From: Chitinophaga pinensis
GTDB lineage: Bacteria; Bacteroidota; Bacteroidia; NS11-12g; UBA955
Assembly (NCBI GenBank): GCA_945888525.1
Contig: CAMDAF010000001.1
Span: forward strand, 1-64,000
Direction: 5' to 3'
Length of the DNA: 64,000 nt
The translations under genes were made by a program, and so were the position numbers. Shown here in pieces: positions 32,994 to 42,087 of this stretch; position 1 is the stretch's first letter, and every line of letters begins with the position of its first letter. The notes under the pieces were generated by a model. That model did not search any database, was not told where the DNA came from, and saw only the letters and a list, made by a program, of their open reading frames with translations.

Positions 32994-35459
32994 ATGAAAA
33001 AACAAGCTGTTTTATTGGGCATTTTATTTTGCCTTTTCTCAAATGTTGTCTTTGCACAGCAAAAGCCAATGTACAAACTTTCTTGTACGGTTAAAGTTCC
33101 TGAAAATTTAGAACTCGAATCCTACACCATTCAAGTGCTCGATACGGCAATGAAACTAAAAAAAGAGTCGATTGGTGCTTCTGAATTTTTACTTCCTTAT
33201 GGTGTTTACCACATTGAAGTGCTTGCTCCAGGCTTCAGACATGACAGGACACGCGTGTTTTTGAAAAGCGATGATTCTGTAGCAATTATATTGCTGGAAA
33301 ATGTTATTGATCAACAAAACCATACCGTTAAAGCCATTCAAGTACGCGAAAAAAATGGATATGCCTTCACGCCCGTTACCGCCAAGCAACTTTCTAGAAT
33401 CAATCTAGGGCAAGACTTCACCTACCTTATTGGCAATACGCCTTCTGCACTTACAACCAGCGATGCCGGTGCTGGGGTAGGTTATACCGGTATTAGAATT
33501 CGTGGCAGCGATGCAACCCGGATAAACGTTACCATCAATGGTATTCCCATTAATGATGCCGAAAGCCACGGGGTGTTTTGGGTCAATATGCCCGACCTAG
33601 CATCGTCTACCTCGTCGGTTCAAATCCAAAGGGGTGCCGGTAGTAGTACCATAGGCAGCGGGGCTTTTGGTGCCAATATTAACATCCAAAACATGAGTCA
33701 ATCGGCCAAACCGTTTTTACAACTACAACAATCTGTAGGTTCGTTTAATACCTTCAAATCAACGATGCAATTTGGAACCGGTATGCTGGGTAAGTTCAAT
33801 TTTACCGGCCGCCTGTCTAAAGTAAACAGCGATGGGTATTTAGACCGCGCAGCCAGCGACCTTAAAGCTTTTCAATTTAATTTGAGCTACACACAAAAAA
33901 CATGGAGCATCACCGCCCTTAGTTTTGGTGGTAAAGAGAAAACCTACCAATCGTGGTATGGAACCCCCGAGTCGCGCATTAAAAACGATGTGCAAGGGAT
34001 GAACGATTATGCCGACCGCAATTATTTGAGCGCTGCCGACCGCAACAATTTGTTAAACAGTGATAGAACCTACAACTATTATACCTACAAAAACCAAACA
34101 GACAACTATTGGCAAAACCATTACCAATTGCACCTATTTAAAAAGCTGAACAACAAATTAAACCTAAAATCATCTTTCTTCACCAGCACGGGTAAAGGGT
34201 TTTACGAAGAATACAAAACAGATGCACCCTTTGCGAAATATGGGGTGGCCAATTATATAAACAATGTTGATACAGTTCTTAGCAGCGACTTGGTAAGACA
34301 GCGCTGGCTAGACAATATTTACTATGGCAACTTCAGCAGCTTAAACTACAAAAACAGGAACATTGACTTTATTGCCGGCATCAGCATCAGCCAATACGAT
34401 GGCAAACACCATGGCGATGTTATTTGGGCCGCCATCGCTCAACCTTTTGGCAAAGACTACAGATACTACCAAAGCAAAAGCAAAAAAACAGAACTTAATA
34501 CCTTTGCCAAATTAAACTGCCGCTTTTCTCCAAAGCTGCAAGCAGATGCAGAATTTCAAGTGCGCAATATTCAATATTCAGGTTCTGGCAGCGACAACGA
34601 TTTAAAAGCCATTCAATTCGATGTTAACTATCTATTTATGAATCCTAAATTGTCTGTGGTGTACGAATTGAATTCTAAATCGTGGATCTATTCTAGTTTC
34701 AGTGTGGCCAATAGAGAACCTGTCCGCAGCGATATTATTGACAACACTAAGACCGAGCAACCGAAAGCTGAAAATTTAAAAGATTTAGAATTGGGATACA
34801 CCTTTAAGGAGAAGTTAAAGATGTTCCAGTTTAATTTATACAACATGCAATACATTAACCAATTGGTCTTAACAGGCGAACTCAACGATGTTGGAAGCTC
34901 TTTGCGCAGAAATGTAAAAAATAGCTATAGGAGAGGCATAGAATTAATCTTTCAATACCCTTTGATTCAAAAAACGAAATTCAATTTAAATCTTGACGCC
35001 AATTTGAATTTAAGTGCCAATAAAATAAAATCCTTTGAAGATTTCTATTACAATTACGACAGCAACACGCTTGTTAAAGACCTTTATAAGAATACAGATA
35101 TCGCTTATTCACCAAATACTATTGCTTTCTTAGGACTGAATTTTCACCACCAAAGCAATTTAGACCTTCAAGCCAATGTTAAATATGTGGGTCCGCAATA
35201 CCTCGATAATACTTCTAATGCCTCAAGGAAATTGGATGCTTACTACTCCATAAATATGGGTCTACAGAAAACAATTACTTTGAAAAGCCAGTCGCAGCTT
35301 GTGTTTAAAGCCTTATTAAATAACATAAATGGTGTTTTTTACTCAAACAACGGCTACACTTTCAAATATGTGTATGGAGGCAAATTGATCACCGAGAATT
35401 TTTATTACCCTCAAAGTCGAATTAATTTCATGCTTGGGCTCGATTTTAAATTTTTATAG
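32994..35459 (+). CDS. TonB-dependent outer-membrane receptor
   Basis: A receptor of 821 residues from the ATG at 32994, with signal peptide MKKQAVLLGILFCLFSNVVFA. A regulatory-like N-terminal domain of about 90 residues comes first. The plug domain follows (GYTGIRIRGSDATRINVTIN, then GIPINDAESHGVFWVNMPD and VQIQRGAGSSTIGSGAFGAN), then a long barrel ending YYPQSRINFMLGLDFKF, with a terminal aromatic as expected. The plug class resembles iron-siderophore or haem receptors of Bacteroidota. Substrate is unknown. The gene lies between a GC-rich repeat region and the MATE gene, and its barrel is rich in Asn and Tyr. Confidence 0.92.
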   Translation: MKKQAVLLGILFCLFSNVVFAQQKPMYKLSCTVKVPENLELESYTIQVLDTAMKLKKESIGASEFLLPYGVYHIEVLAPGFRHDRTRVFLKSDDSVAIILLENVIDQQNHTVKAIQVREKNGYAFTPVTAKQLSRINLGQDFTYLIGNTPSALTTSDAGAGVGYTGIRIRGSDATRINVTINGIPINDAESHGVFWVNMPDLASSTSSVQIQRGAGSSTIGSGAFGANINIQNMSQSAKPFLQLQQSVGSFNTFKSTMQFGTGMLGKFNFTGRLSKVNSDGYLDRAASDLKAFQFNLSYTQKTWSITALSFGGKEKTYQSWYGTPESRIKNDVQGMNDYADRNYLSAADRNNLLNSDRTYNYYTYKNQTDNYWQNHYQLHLFKKLNNKLNLKSSFFTSTGKGFYEEYKTDAPFAKYGVANYINNVDTVLSSDLVRQRWLDNIYYGNFSSLNYKNRNIDFIAGISISQYDGKHHGDVIWAAIAQPFGKDYRYYQSKSKKTELNTFAKLNCRFSPKLQADAEFQVRNIQYSGSGSDNDLKAIQFDVNYLFMNPKLSVVYELNSKSWIYSSFSVANREPVRSDIIDNTKTEQPKAENLKDLELGYTFKEKLKMFQFNLYNMQYINQLVLTGELNDVGSSLRRNVKNSYRRGIELIFQYPLIQKTKFNLNLDANLNLSANKIKSFEDFYYNYDSNTLVKDLYKNTDIAYSPNTIAFLGLNFHHQSNLDLQANVKYVGPQYLDNTSNASRKLDAYYSINMGLQKTITLKSQSQLVFKALLNNINGVFYSNNGYTFKYVYGGKLITENFYYPQSRINFMLGLDFKFL

Positions 35460-35590
35460 TGTTTAACTAAAATTAAGTTTATTTAAACAAAAAATATGAC
35501 CAAGTATTGCTAGTGTATTTCAGCAAATTTTTAACAGAATGGTAATTCTAGTCGGTTAGGTTTTGGCTAAACAAGCCCGAAAAAATGCAG

Positions 35591-35598
35591 TATCTTCG
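35591..35598 (+). promoter_or_regulatory. -7 promoter element of the MATE gene
   Basis: TATCTTCG matches TAnnTTTG with one change. It lies inside the longest possible reading frame of the MATE transporter, which implies that translation begins downstream, at TTG 35605. Confidence 0.45.
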
Positions 35599-35604
35599 CA
35601 CCTC

Positions 35605-36960
35605 TTGTTTTTTAAATTAAAAGGATATCGAAACACTGTAAAAAGTATTGCCAAATTGGCCATTCCTATTACCATTGGACAATTGGGATTGGTTTTAATG
35701 GGATTTGCTGATGTTGTTATGTTGGGCCGTTACAACACAGTTTCTATGAGCTCAGCCGGTGTCGGAAATGCAGTGTTTTTTCTGTTGTCATTAATTGGTG
35801 TTGGAACTTTATATGGAGTGAGCACAATTATCTCAATTGCAGAAGGTGAGGGCAAGCCTCAACAAGCAATTCCGGTTTTCTTTTCTTCAATATGGGTAAG
35901 CTTTATCTTGAGCGCTTGTCTAATGGGGCTTAATCTTATATTGTACTATAATTTTGCTTGGTTTGGACAAAGCCCTGCCATTACTGATTTGGCCAAAGAA
36001 TATTTATGGATAGTGAATTTCTCATTGCCTGCTTTGCTTTTTTTTAACAATGGCAAACAGGTTATGGATGGCCTTGGCAAAACCCAAATTTCAATGTATG
36101 TCACCTTCTTTGGGCTTTTGTTAAATGTTTTACTAAATAATGCCTTGATATTTGGTAAATATGGGGCGCCTGAAATGGGTATGGCCGGAGCCGCATGGGC
36201 AACAGTTATTGCCCGCTATGCCATGGCTATATTAATGCTGATCTGGGTTTGGTATCATCCGCGGTTTATTGAACTCAAAAAAATTAAAAGTGAAGTAAAA
36301 TCTTATGTTTTGTCTATTTTTAGAATTGGATTTCCAGTAGGGTTTACCTATTTCTTCGAAATTGCTGCCTTTTCGTTTGCCTTAATCTTAGCTGGTCGAA
36401 TCTCTGAATTGCATTCAGGAGCGCATCAAATAGCGATTAATTTAGCTTCCATTACCTATATGTTTGTGCTGGGAATTTCAGCAGCATCAAGTATCGTCGT
36501 TGGAAATCATTATGGAGCTAAAGACGCGCTTGGAGTTCGCAAGGCAGGCTTTGCTGCTATTGGCTTAACCATTTTCATTGAGCTTGTTTTTGCCATACTG
36601 TTTATGGTGTTTAACCGAGAAATCCCTTTGATATATACCGACGATGTCAAACTCTTAGCAATGACTCCTTCTTTGATAATACTTGCGGCCTTTTTTCAAA
36701 TTAGCGATGGTCTCCAAGCTGTTGGTGCTGGTGCTTTGCGTGGAATTAAAGACACCAAAATAACTGGCATCATTGCCCTGATTTCCTATTGGTTGTTTAT
36801 GATGCCGGGTGCTTATTATTTGTGTTTTGAACTTAAAATGGGCATAGAAGGTATCTGGATTGCTTTTGTAATAGGGCTTAGTTTTGCTGCCACTTTGCTT
36901 TTATATCGTTTTAATTATAAAACCAAAGCCAAGCGCTTGGTGTTTGAAGATGAATCTTAA
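35605..36960 (+). CDS. MATE-family multidrug/cation efflux transporter
   Basis: An inner-membrane antiporter of about 451 residues with twelve hydrophobic segments. IAKLAIPITIGQLGLVLMGF opens the first half and VLSIFRIGFPVGFTYFFEIA the second, both characteristic of the NorM branch, with GALRGIKDTKI in the second half. It probably exports cationic compounds in exchange for sodium or protons. The frame is open from a TTG at 35563, but a promoter -7 box lies at 35591-35598 and the 14 extra residues do not look conserved, so the TTG at 35605 is preferred. No ATG is available before the first helix. It ends just before a promoter for the next gene. Confidence 0.9.
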   Translation: MFFKLKGYRNTVKSIAKLAIPITIGQLGLVLMGFADVVMLGRYNTVSMSSAGVGNAVFFLLSLIGVGTLYGVSTIISIAEGEGKPQQAIPVFFSSIWVSFILSACLMGLNLILYYNFAWFGQSPAITDLAKEYLWIVNFSLPALLFFNNGKQVMDGLGKTQISMYVTFFGLLLNVLLNNALIFGKYGAPEMGMAGAAWATVIARYAMAILMLIWVWYHPRFIELKKIKSEVKSYVLSIFRIGFPVGFTYFFEIAAFSFALILAGRISELHSGAHQIAINLASITYMFVLGISAASSIVVGNHYGAKDALGVRKAGFAAIGLTIFIELVFAILFMVFNREIPLIYTDDVKLLAMTPSLIILAAFFQISDGLQAVGAGALRGIKDTKITGIIALISYWLFMMPGAYYLCFELKMGIEGIWIAFVIGLSFAATLLLYRFNYKTKAKRLVFEDES

Positions 36961-36974
36961 TTTCTTTATATTTG
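36944..36974 (+). promoter_or_regulatory. Promoter of the outer-membrane protein gene at 36985
   Basis: TTG (36944-36946), a 20-base spacer and TATATTTG (36967-36974) match the Bacteroidota consensus exactly. The start codon follows ten bases later. The upstream half lies inside the last codons of the MATE gene. Confidence 0.75.
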
Positions 36975-36984
36975 TTTTAATTTT

Positions 36985-37773
36985 ATGCGCAAACTGTTTT
37001 ATTCTTTTATTGCTTTAACAGCCCTGGTTTTAATCACTCCATCAACAGATGCTCAATCGTCTCTGCTGCTCAATTATTCTTTGTCGATTGAACCAACTGT
37101 GGGGAACAGATTGATAAGTTATAAGGGCAATTATCCGCAATCTTTTAAGGATTCAATTCAGAAGGTAGATCGAAGCCGCGACGCTATTTCAATGGCATTT
37201 ATGGTGTCTACAAAATTCAAATCTAGAAACCGATTTTATATTGGTTTGCAATTTCAGAATTTTGGATTTACCCGTAAAAAAGATAATTTACGTTTTTTGG
37301 ATACCATTCATCCTGAAATAGGAATAATGAACGACCTGTCTCAAACCGGTGGCGCTTATGTTGACTTTAATTACAGATATGCCTATTTGGCTATCCCAAT
37401 TTTGTTCTCTCAACAGATTTCTTCCAAAAAGAAACCCAATACAACCGTTCACTTGATTTATGGAGGTTCAATATCGGCCTTAATGAAGCATGATATTAGA
37501 GCAGTTCTGCATGGTTTTTCTACCAGAGGAAATCAAAAAGTTTACACGTTTAAAAATCCATCTGAAAATGTTGACCGCATTAATGTGAATCTCCATGCTG
37601 GTTTGCGCATTGAAAATATGCTTTACAACAAAAGCACTTGGGTATTTGTTCAGCCAGAAATATTTGTTCCAACTTTGAATGCAAACTCTAGCAATGAGAG
37701 GCATCACCTTTGGGCAATAGGGCTGCAAGTTGGTGTGTATTATATGCCCCAGTTTAAAGACGATAAAAAATAG
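36985..37773 (+). CDS. Probable outer-membrane beta-barrel protein, unknown function
   Basis: A protein of 262 residues with a signal peptide (MRKLFYSFIALTALVLITPS; cleavage probably near TDAQ). The rest alternates aromatic and polar residues as in small outer-membrane beta-barrels (FYIGLQFQNFGFTRKK; YAYLAIPILFSQQ; WAIGLQVGVYYMPQF). It resembles the broad PorT/outer-membrane-beta-barrel class of Bacteroidota without a specific match. It is co-transcribed with dtd, which begins one base after its TAG stop. The function is unknown. Confidence 0.78.
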   Translation: MRKLFYSFIALTALVLITPSTDAQSSLLLNYSLSIEPTVGNRLISYKGNYPQSFKDSIQKVDRSRDAISMAFMVSTKFKSRNRFYIGLQFQNFGFTRKKDNLRFLDTIHPEIGIMNDLSQTGGAYVDFNYRYAYLAIPILFSQQISSKKKPNTTVHLIYGGSISALMKHDIRAVLHGFSTRGNQKVYTFKNPSENVDRINVNLHAGLRIENMLYNKSTWVFVQPEIFVPTLNANSSNERHHLWAIGLQVGVYYMPQFKDDKK

Positions 37774-37774
37774 C

Positions 37775-38227
37775 ATGAGAGCGATTATTCAAAGGGTAAG
37801 GCATTCGTCGGTGAGTATTAATGGTGCAACCCATGCCCAGATCGGCAAAGGTTTTTTAGTTTTGCTCGGGATTGAAGAAGCCGATACCCAAGAAGATCTT
37901 ATTTGGTTAAGCAATAAAATTATTGGTTTGCGTATATTCAATGACGCAAATGAAAAAATGAATTTATCAATAAGCGACATACAAGGCGAAATATTACTGG
38001 TGAGTCAATTTACACTTTTTGCTTCTACGCTTAAAGGCAATCGCCCTTCATTTATTAGAGCGGCTCGCCCTGAGCATGCCATTCCTCTTTACGAACAATT
38101 TATTTCACAATTGAAAAACACGCTTCCGCAAAAAGTTCAAACAGGTGTTTTTGGCGCCGATATGCAAATTGAATTGGTAAACGATGGGCCAGTAAGCATT
38201 GTAATCGATTCAAAAGTTAAAGAATAG
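37775..38227 (+). CDS. dtd: D-aminoacyl-tRNA deacylase
   Basis: A homodimeric proofreading enzyme of 150 residues that hydrolyses D-amino acids (and mischarged glycine) from tRNA. The start MRAIIQRVRHSSVSI is canonical. SQFTLFAS carries the active-site Thr segment, and NDGPVSIVID is the Gly-cis-Pro motif of the DTD fold. The start at 37775 gives the normal family length; an upstream in-frame start at 37730 would overlap the preceding gene and is rejected. It begins one base after the stop of the outer-membrane protein gene. Confidence 0.96.
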   Translation: MRAIIQRVRHSSVSINGATHAQIGKGFLVLLGIEEADTQEDLIWLSNKIIGLRIFNDANEKMNLSISDIQGEILLVSQFTLFASTLKGNRPSFIRAARPEHAIPLYEQFISQLKNTLPQKVQTGVFGADMQIELVNDGPVSIVIDSKVKE

Positions 38228-38321
38228 CAATCCTTTCTTGTATGCTAAAGCAGGCGGTCTTATTTTTTGACAGTCAATACTTATCTTAATTTATCTCTAA
38301 GATTTTCCCAATTCAAATACC

Positions 38322-38329
38322 TATATTTG
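38322..38329 (+). promoter_or_regulatory. -7 promoter element of panD
   Basis: TATATTTG is an exact TAnnTTTG match nine bases before the panD ATG. It lies within an open frame extending upstream of panD, which is therefore not the coding start. Confidence 0.55.
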
Positions 38330-38338
38330 TCCCGTTTT

Positions 38339-38683
38339 ATGGTGATTCAAGTTTTAAAATCAAAGATACACAACGTAAAAATTACTTTTACAGAACTCAA
38401 CTACATTGGCAGCATAACCATTGATGAAGATTTGTTGGATGCAGCAAATATGATAGAAAATGAAAAGGTTCTAATTGTAAACAACAACAATGGCGAACGC
38501 TTTGAAACCTATATTATTAAAGGTGAAAGAGGTTCTGGTGTTGTTGGTTTAAATGGCGCCGCTGCTAGGAGAGGAATGCTTGGCGATGAACTAATAATCA
38601 TTAGTTTTGCAAGCATGGATTTTGAAGAAGCCAAAACGCACAAACCTTGGCTGGTGTTCCCCAATAAATTCAACAAACTGTAA
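38339..38683 (+). CDS. panD: Aspartate 1-decarboxylase
   Basis: A pyruvoyl enzyme that makes beta-alanine from aspartate for pantothenate and coenzyme A. The protein has 114 residues from the ATG at 38339 ([16 protein letters not shown]), the normal proenzyme length. Gly24-Ser25 in NYIGSITID is the self-cleavage site that generates the pyruvoyl group, and [18 protein letters not shown] carries the further active-site segment. It starts a plus-strand cluster with the YbhN-like gene two bases downstream and rfaE2 after that. panC is not seen in the window. Confidence 0.96.
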   Translation: MVIQVLKSKIHNVKITFTELNYIGSITIDEDLLDAANMIENEKVLIVNNNNGERFETYIIKGERGSGVVGLNGAAARRGMLGDELIIISFASMDFEEAKTHKPWLVFPNKFNKL

Positions 38684-38685
38684 CG

Positions 38686-39645
38686 ATGAATAAAAAGGAA
38701 ATAATCAAATACCTCATTTTTGCATCCTTAGGTGTATTGATTGTTTATTTTATTCAAAAGAACTTTACATTCAGCGAGTTTTTGCGCAACATAAAAATGG
38801 CCAAGATACAATATGTGATTCTCTCTGTATTCATGGGTGTTGTTGCTGTTTATATTCGTGCTTTGCGTTGGCAGTTGCTACTAGAACCTATGGGTTATAA
38901 AACCAATCTTGGCAATGCCTACCATTCCACTATGAGCGGTTATTTGGTCAATCTTGGCATTCCCCGTTCTGGTGAAGTTTTACGCTGTGCCATGTTGGCT
39001 AAAACAGATAAGGTGCCGTTAAATGTTTTGGTTGGTACGGTATTAAGCGAACGAATACTTGACTTACTTATGCTGGTGTTGGTTGTTTTTGGTGCAGTTT
39101 TACTTCAGTTTGATTTGCTTTATGGCTACATATACGAAAATGTTATAGTTAAGTTAAAGGACAATAGTTTAGTGCTCATAATCGTCTCAATAATTGGTGT
39201 CTTAGGTTTGGTCTTTGTCTTAAATGCCAAGCGTTTCTTTAGAGCAGATTCAGGACTTGGGAAAATGTTCTTAGGGTTTTTTGATGGTATAAAAAGTATA
39301 TTCACGCTTAAAAAACCAATTTTATTTATTGCTTACACCTTCGGTATTTGGGTTTGCTATTTGTTAACGACCTACTCTATTTTAATGGCCTTTGATTTCA
39401 CCGAACACTTAGGTGTTGATGGTGCTTTGTCTACCCTTGTATTTTCTACTATTGGTGTTATTATTCCTGCCCCAGCTGGTGGTGCTGCCATTTACAGTAT
39501 TTACTTTGGGCTCAACCAAATTTATAGTATTCCAATTGACCAAGCAAAAGCGATTGCAATTGTGATGTTCTCGAGCAGCATTATCATGATCATAATCGCT
39601 GGAACTATTTCTTATATAATTATGGCTAAAAGGACCAAAGCTTAA
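38686..39645 (+). CDS. Lysylphosphatidylglycerol synthase-type transmembrane protein (YbhN/UPF0104 family)
   Basis: An inner-membrane protein of 319 residues with about eight hydrophobic segments. The segments AVYIRALRWQLLLEPMGY and GYLVNLGIPRSGEVLRCAML are typical of the flippase-like domain of the LPG-synthase/YbhN family (PF03706). Proteins of this group act on membrane lipids or polyprenyl-linked molecules; this one lacks the catalytic GNAT-like domain of MprF, so it is not itself an aminoacyl transferase. Two bases separate it from panD, and rfaE2 follows after four, which suggests an envelope role. Confidence 0.9.
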   Translation: MNKKEIIKYLIFASLGVLIVYFIQKNFTFSEFLRNIKMAKIQYVILSVFMGVVAVYIRALRWQLLLEPMGYKTNLGNAYHSTMSGYLVNLGIPRSGEVLRCAMLAKTDKVPLNVLVGTVLSERILDLLMLVLVVFGAVLLQFDLLYGYIYENVIVKLKDNSLVLIIVSIIGVLGLVFVLNAKRFFRADSGLGKMFLGFFDGIKSIFTLKKPILFIAYTFGIWVCYLLTTYSILMAFDFTEHLGVDGALSTLVFSTIGVIIPAPAGGAAIYSIYFGLNQIYSIPIDQAKAIAIVMFSSSIIMIIIAGTISYIIMAKRTKA

Positions 39646-39649
39646 TTTA

Positions 39650-40147
39650 ATGAGTCACCATCAAAATATTGCCAATAAAATAAAGTCTTTGCCAGAATTG
39701 CTTCACGCGTTGAAAATTGAACGCGAAAATGGTAAATCAATTGTTTTTACCAACGGATGTTTTGACATCTTACACAAAGGCCATGTCGATTACCTTGCAA
39801 AAGCTGCTGACAAAGGGGATATCTTAGTGGTAGCCGTAAATGCCGATGAATCAGTGAAACGTTTGGGAAAATCGCCCTCACGTCCAATTCAAGACCAAGA
39901 TGCCAGGGCTTACCTTATTGCAGCTTTACAAAGTGTTGCATACGTATTCTTGTTTTTTGAGGATACCCCAAAAGAAGTGATTGATCAAATTATTCCCAAT
40001 GTGCTCGTGAAGGGCAGTGATTATATAGCAGAGGATATTGTAGGTTATGACACCGTTACTAAAAATGGCGGTAAGGTCGAAACCATAGATTTTATTCCAG
40101 GGTACTCCACCAGTGGAATAGAAAAGAAAATTATTGCAAGTCTTTAA
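39650..40147 (+). CDS. rfaE2: D-glycero-beta-D-manno-heptose 1-phosphate adenylyltransferase (RfaE domain II)
   Basis: A nucleotidyltransferase of 165 residues that activates heptose 1-phosphate for lipopolysaccharide inner core or S-layer glycans. It carries the cytidylyltransferase signature FTNGCFDILHKGHVDYL with the HxGH motif, then KGSDYIAEDIVGYD and a final STSGIEKKI, matching the ISTTxxI-type motif. It is the stand-alone form, without the HldE kinase half. It closes the panD cluster; its TAA is immediately followed by the stop of the convergent gene. Confidence 0.93.
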   Translation: MSHHQNIANKIKSLPELLHALKIERENGKSIVFTNGCFDILHKGHVDYLAKAADKGDILVVAVNADESVKRLGKSPSRPIQDQDARAYLIAALQSVAYVFLFFEDTPKEVIDQIIPNVLVKGSDYIAEDIVGYDTVTKNGGKVETIDFIPGYSTSGIEKKIIASL

Positions 40148-40744
40148 TTAGAATTTCCCGGCAAATCCAAATTGAAAGATTGATTTGGCCAAACCCAACT
40201 CTGCATAAATTCCCAAATTGTCATCGAAGAAATGCCTGTAGCCAAGAGTCATTTCCATGCCAAGACGGCTCAAACTTGGCAAATCCAGCTTAGGCTGATA
40301 GGCTTTGAATTCAGAGTCAATAATCAACTTACCAGTTCTAATTCCTATGCCCAATCCCAAGTACAAATCATTCTTTTTTTCTGGATTGAGGAAATGAATA
40401 TTTGCTCTTGCATTAAATGCGGTATTGTTGCTGCTTATGTTGATTTTATTTGGGTAAACTCTCCCAAGATTGGTGTCTAAAACGTCCTGAGAATAGGATA
40501 TCGAATAGGTCATGTGGTTAATGCTCAATCCTACGCCTAGCCATGATTTAACACGGTTTTCATATTTCAAATGAAAGGGTCCTGTACCCGTTGCCGAATA
40601 GTTTTTCTCTGTGTTTAAGTAAGTAAAGAAGAATTTGGGCAAATTGGGGAATCCAGCACCTATACTCACGGTGTTCTGTCCAATTTGAGCAAATGATAAG
40701 GTAATTTGGGTAAAAAACAGAAAACCTAAAGTCTTTAATTTCAT
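40148..40744 (-). CDS. Putative outer-membrane beta-barrel protein, unknown function
   Basis: A protein of 198 residues with a signal peptide (MKLKTLGFLFFTQITLSFAQ) and alternating strands (WLGVGLSINHMTYSISY; LYLGLGIGIRTGKL; LGIYAELGLAKSIFQFGF). It ends in FAGKF with a terminal aromatic, as outer-membrane barrels do. No specific family was recognised. It follows pyrC after three bases on the minus strand, so the two are probably co-transcribed, though no functional tie is obvious. Its stop abuts that of rfaE2 with no base between. Confidence 0.8.
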   Translation of the reverse strand: MKLKTLGFLFFTQITLSFAQIGQNTVSIGAGFPNLPKFFFTYLNTEKNYSATGTGPFHLKYENRVKSWLGVGLSINHMTYSISYSQDVLDTNLGRVYPNKINISSNNTAFNARANIHFLNPEKKNDLYLGLGIGIRTGKLIIDSEFKAYQPKLDLPSLSRLGMEMTLGYRHFFDDNLGIYAELGLAKSIFQFGFAGKF

Positions 40745-40747
40745 GCC

Positions 40748-42082
40748 TCAAAAATAGGGGTTAAAATCAATTCTTTTTCCGTTGCCAAATTCTTGAATTT
40801 TGCCACCACTCCAAGCCAAGTTTCCATTGATAAATGTTTTGTCTATACTGTATTGAAAGGTATGTCCCTCAAATGGACTCCATCCACAATGGTAAAGTAG
40901 ATTCTTACGCTCTATTAATTCTGGTCTTTTTTTCACCAAAACCAAATCGGCAAAATAGCCTTCTCTTAAATAACCTCTGTCTTTTACTTTAAACAAGATG
41001 GCTGGGTTGTGACTCGTTTTTTGAACCAACATCTCCAAACTTATTTTACCTTGGGCATAAAAATCAAACATGGCTTGAATGCTTTGTTGGACCAAAGGGC
41101 CTCCAGATGGGGCATTGATGTAGGCTTGTTCTTTTTCTGCAATGGTGTGGGGGGCATGGTCGGTGGCTATAACATCTATTCTTCCATCCAATAAGGCTTT
41201 CCATATGCCAGCTCTGTCTTCTGCCGATTTAATTGCAGGATTCCATTTAATCCAATTGCCTTTTTGGCTGTAGTCTTGGTCTGAAAACCACAAGTGGTGT
41301 ATACAAGCTTCTGCTGTAATGCGTTTGCTTGCTAATGGTTCATTGGTGAATAGTTCTGTTTCTTTTGCTGTTGAAATATGTAAAATATGCAAACGGGTGC
41401 CGTGTTTCTTGGCCAATTCTACAGCCATACTGCTGCTTAAGTAGCATGCGTCCACATTTCGTATTTGTGGATGGTGGTTTGCGTTTAGCTTGTCGCCAAA
41501 TTGCGACTTGAATTGGGCCAAATTACTGAGCACCGTATGCTCGTCCTCACAATGGGTGGCAATAATTGTTGGTGCATTAGCAAAAATATGGTCTAGAGTA
41601 CTCGGACTATCAACCAACATATTTCCAGTGCTGCTGCCCATAAATATTTTTATACCACAAGTTGTTAATGGATTGGTGCGCATTACCTCCTCATAATTGT
41701 CATTGGTGGTTCCCATGAAAAAGGAATAATTGGCCAAAGCATTTTTTGCGGCGATTTGATATTTATCTTCCAGTAAAGCTTGGGTAACCGCTTGAGGATT
41801 GGTGTTCGGCATTTCAAAAAACGAAGTAACACCTCCAGCAACTGCGGCTCTACTTTCAGAGTATATATTGCCTTTGTGGGTCAAGCCAGGTTCGCGAAAA
41901 TGCACTTGATCGTCAATAGCACCAGGAATCAGATACATACCTTCAGCTTCAATGACTTCAGCATTCGGATGGGATATGTTTGGATCAATACGCTCGATAC
42001 GTTCACCTTTAATGAGTAAATCGCTTACTATGATTTTGCCCTCATTCACCAATTGTGCTTGCTTGATAATTACCGATTTCAT
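40748..42082 (-). CDS. pyrC: Dihydroorotase (PyrC, type I-like)
   Basis: A zinc amidohydrolase of 444 residues that cyclises carbamoyl aspartate to dihydroorotate in pyrimidine synthesis. It shows the metal motif DDQVHFREPGLTHKG (HxR-type with Asp and His), the further metal ligands in ATHCEDEH and LHILHISTAKE, and ATDHAPH. This is the long dihydroorotase form of Bacteroidota. An exact -7 box (TACCTTTG) ends five bases before the ATG, so the message is essentially leaderless. The small outer-membrane protein gene follows three bases downstream. Confidence 0.94.
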   Translation of the reverse strand: MKSVIIKQAQLVNEGKIIVSDLLIKGERIERIDPNISHPNAEVIEAEGMYLIPGAIDDQVHFREPGLTHKGNIYSESRAAVAGGVTSFFEMPNTNPQAVTQALLEDKYQIAAKNALANYSFFMGTTNDNYEEVMRTNPLTTCGIKIFMGSSTGNMLVDSPSTLDHIFANAPTIIATHCEDEHTVLSNLAQFKSQFGDKLNANHHPQIRNVDACYLSSSMAVELAKKHGTRLHILHISTAKETELFTNEPLASKRITAEACIHHLWFSDQDYSQKGNWIKWNPAIKSAEDRAGIWKALLDGRIDVIATDHAPHTIAEKEQAYINAPSGGPLVQQSIQAMFDFYAQGKISLEMLVQKTSHNPAILFKVKDRGYLREGYFADLVLVKKRPELIERKNLLYHCGWSPFEGHTFQYSIDKTFINGNLAWSGGKIQEFGNGKRIDFNPYF

Positions 42083-42087
42083 AGCTA

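Noticed and set aside
32644-33069. A minus-strand open frame of 141 codons across the GC-rich intergenic region
   Set aside because: It overlaps the signal-peptide region of the TonB receptor antisense, has an unnatural Cys/Pro/Arg-rich composition and no recognisable domain. GC-rich DNA lowers stop frequency by chance.
37730-37774. Longer start for the D-aminoacyl-tRNA deacylase
   Set aside because: It would overlap the preceding gene by 44 bases and add residues before the canonical MRAIIQRV start.
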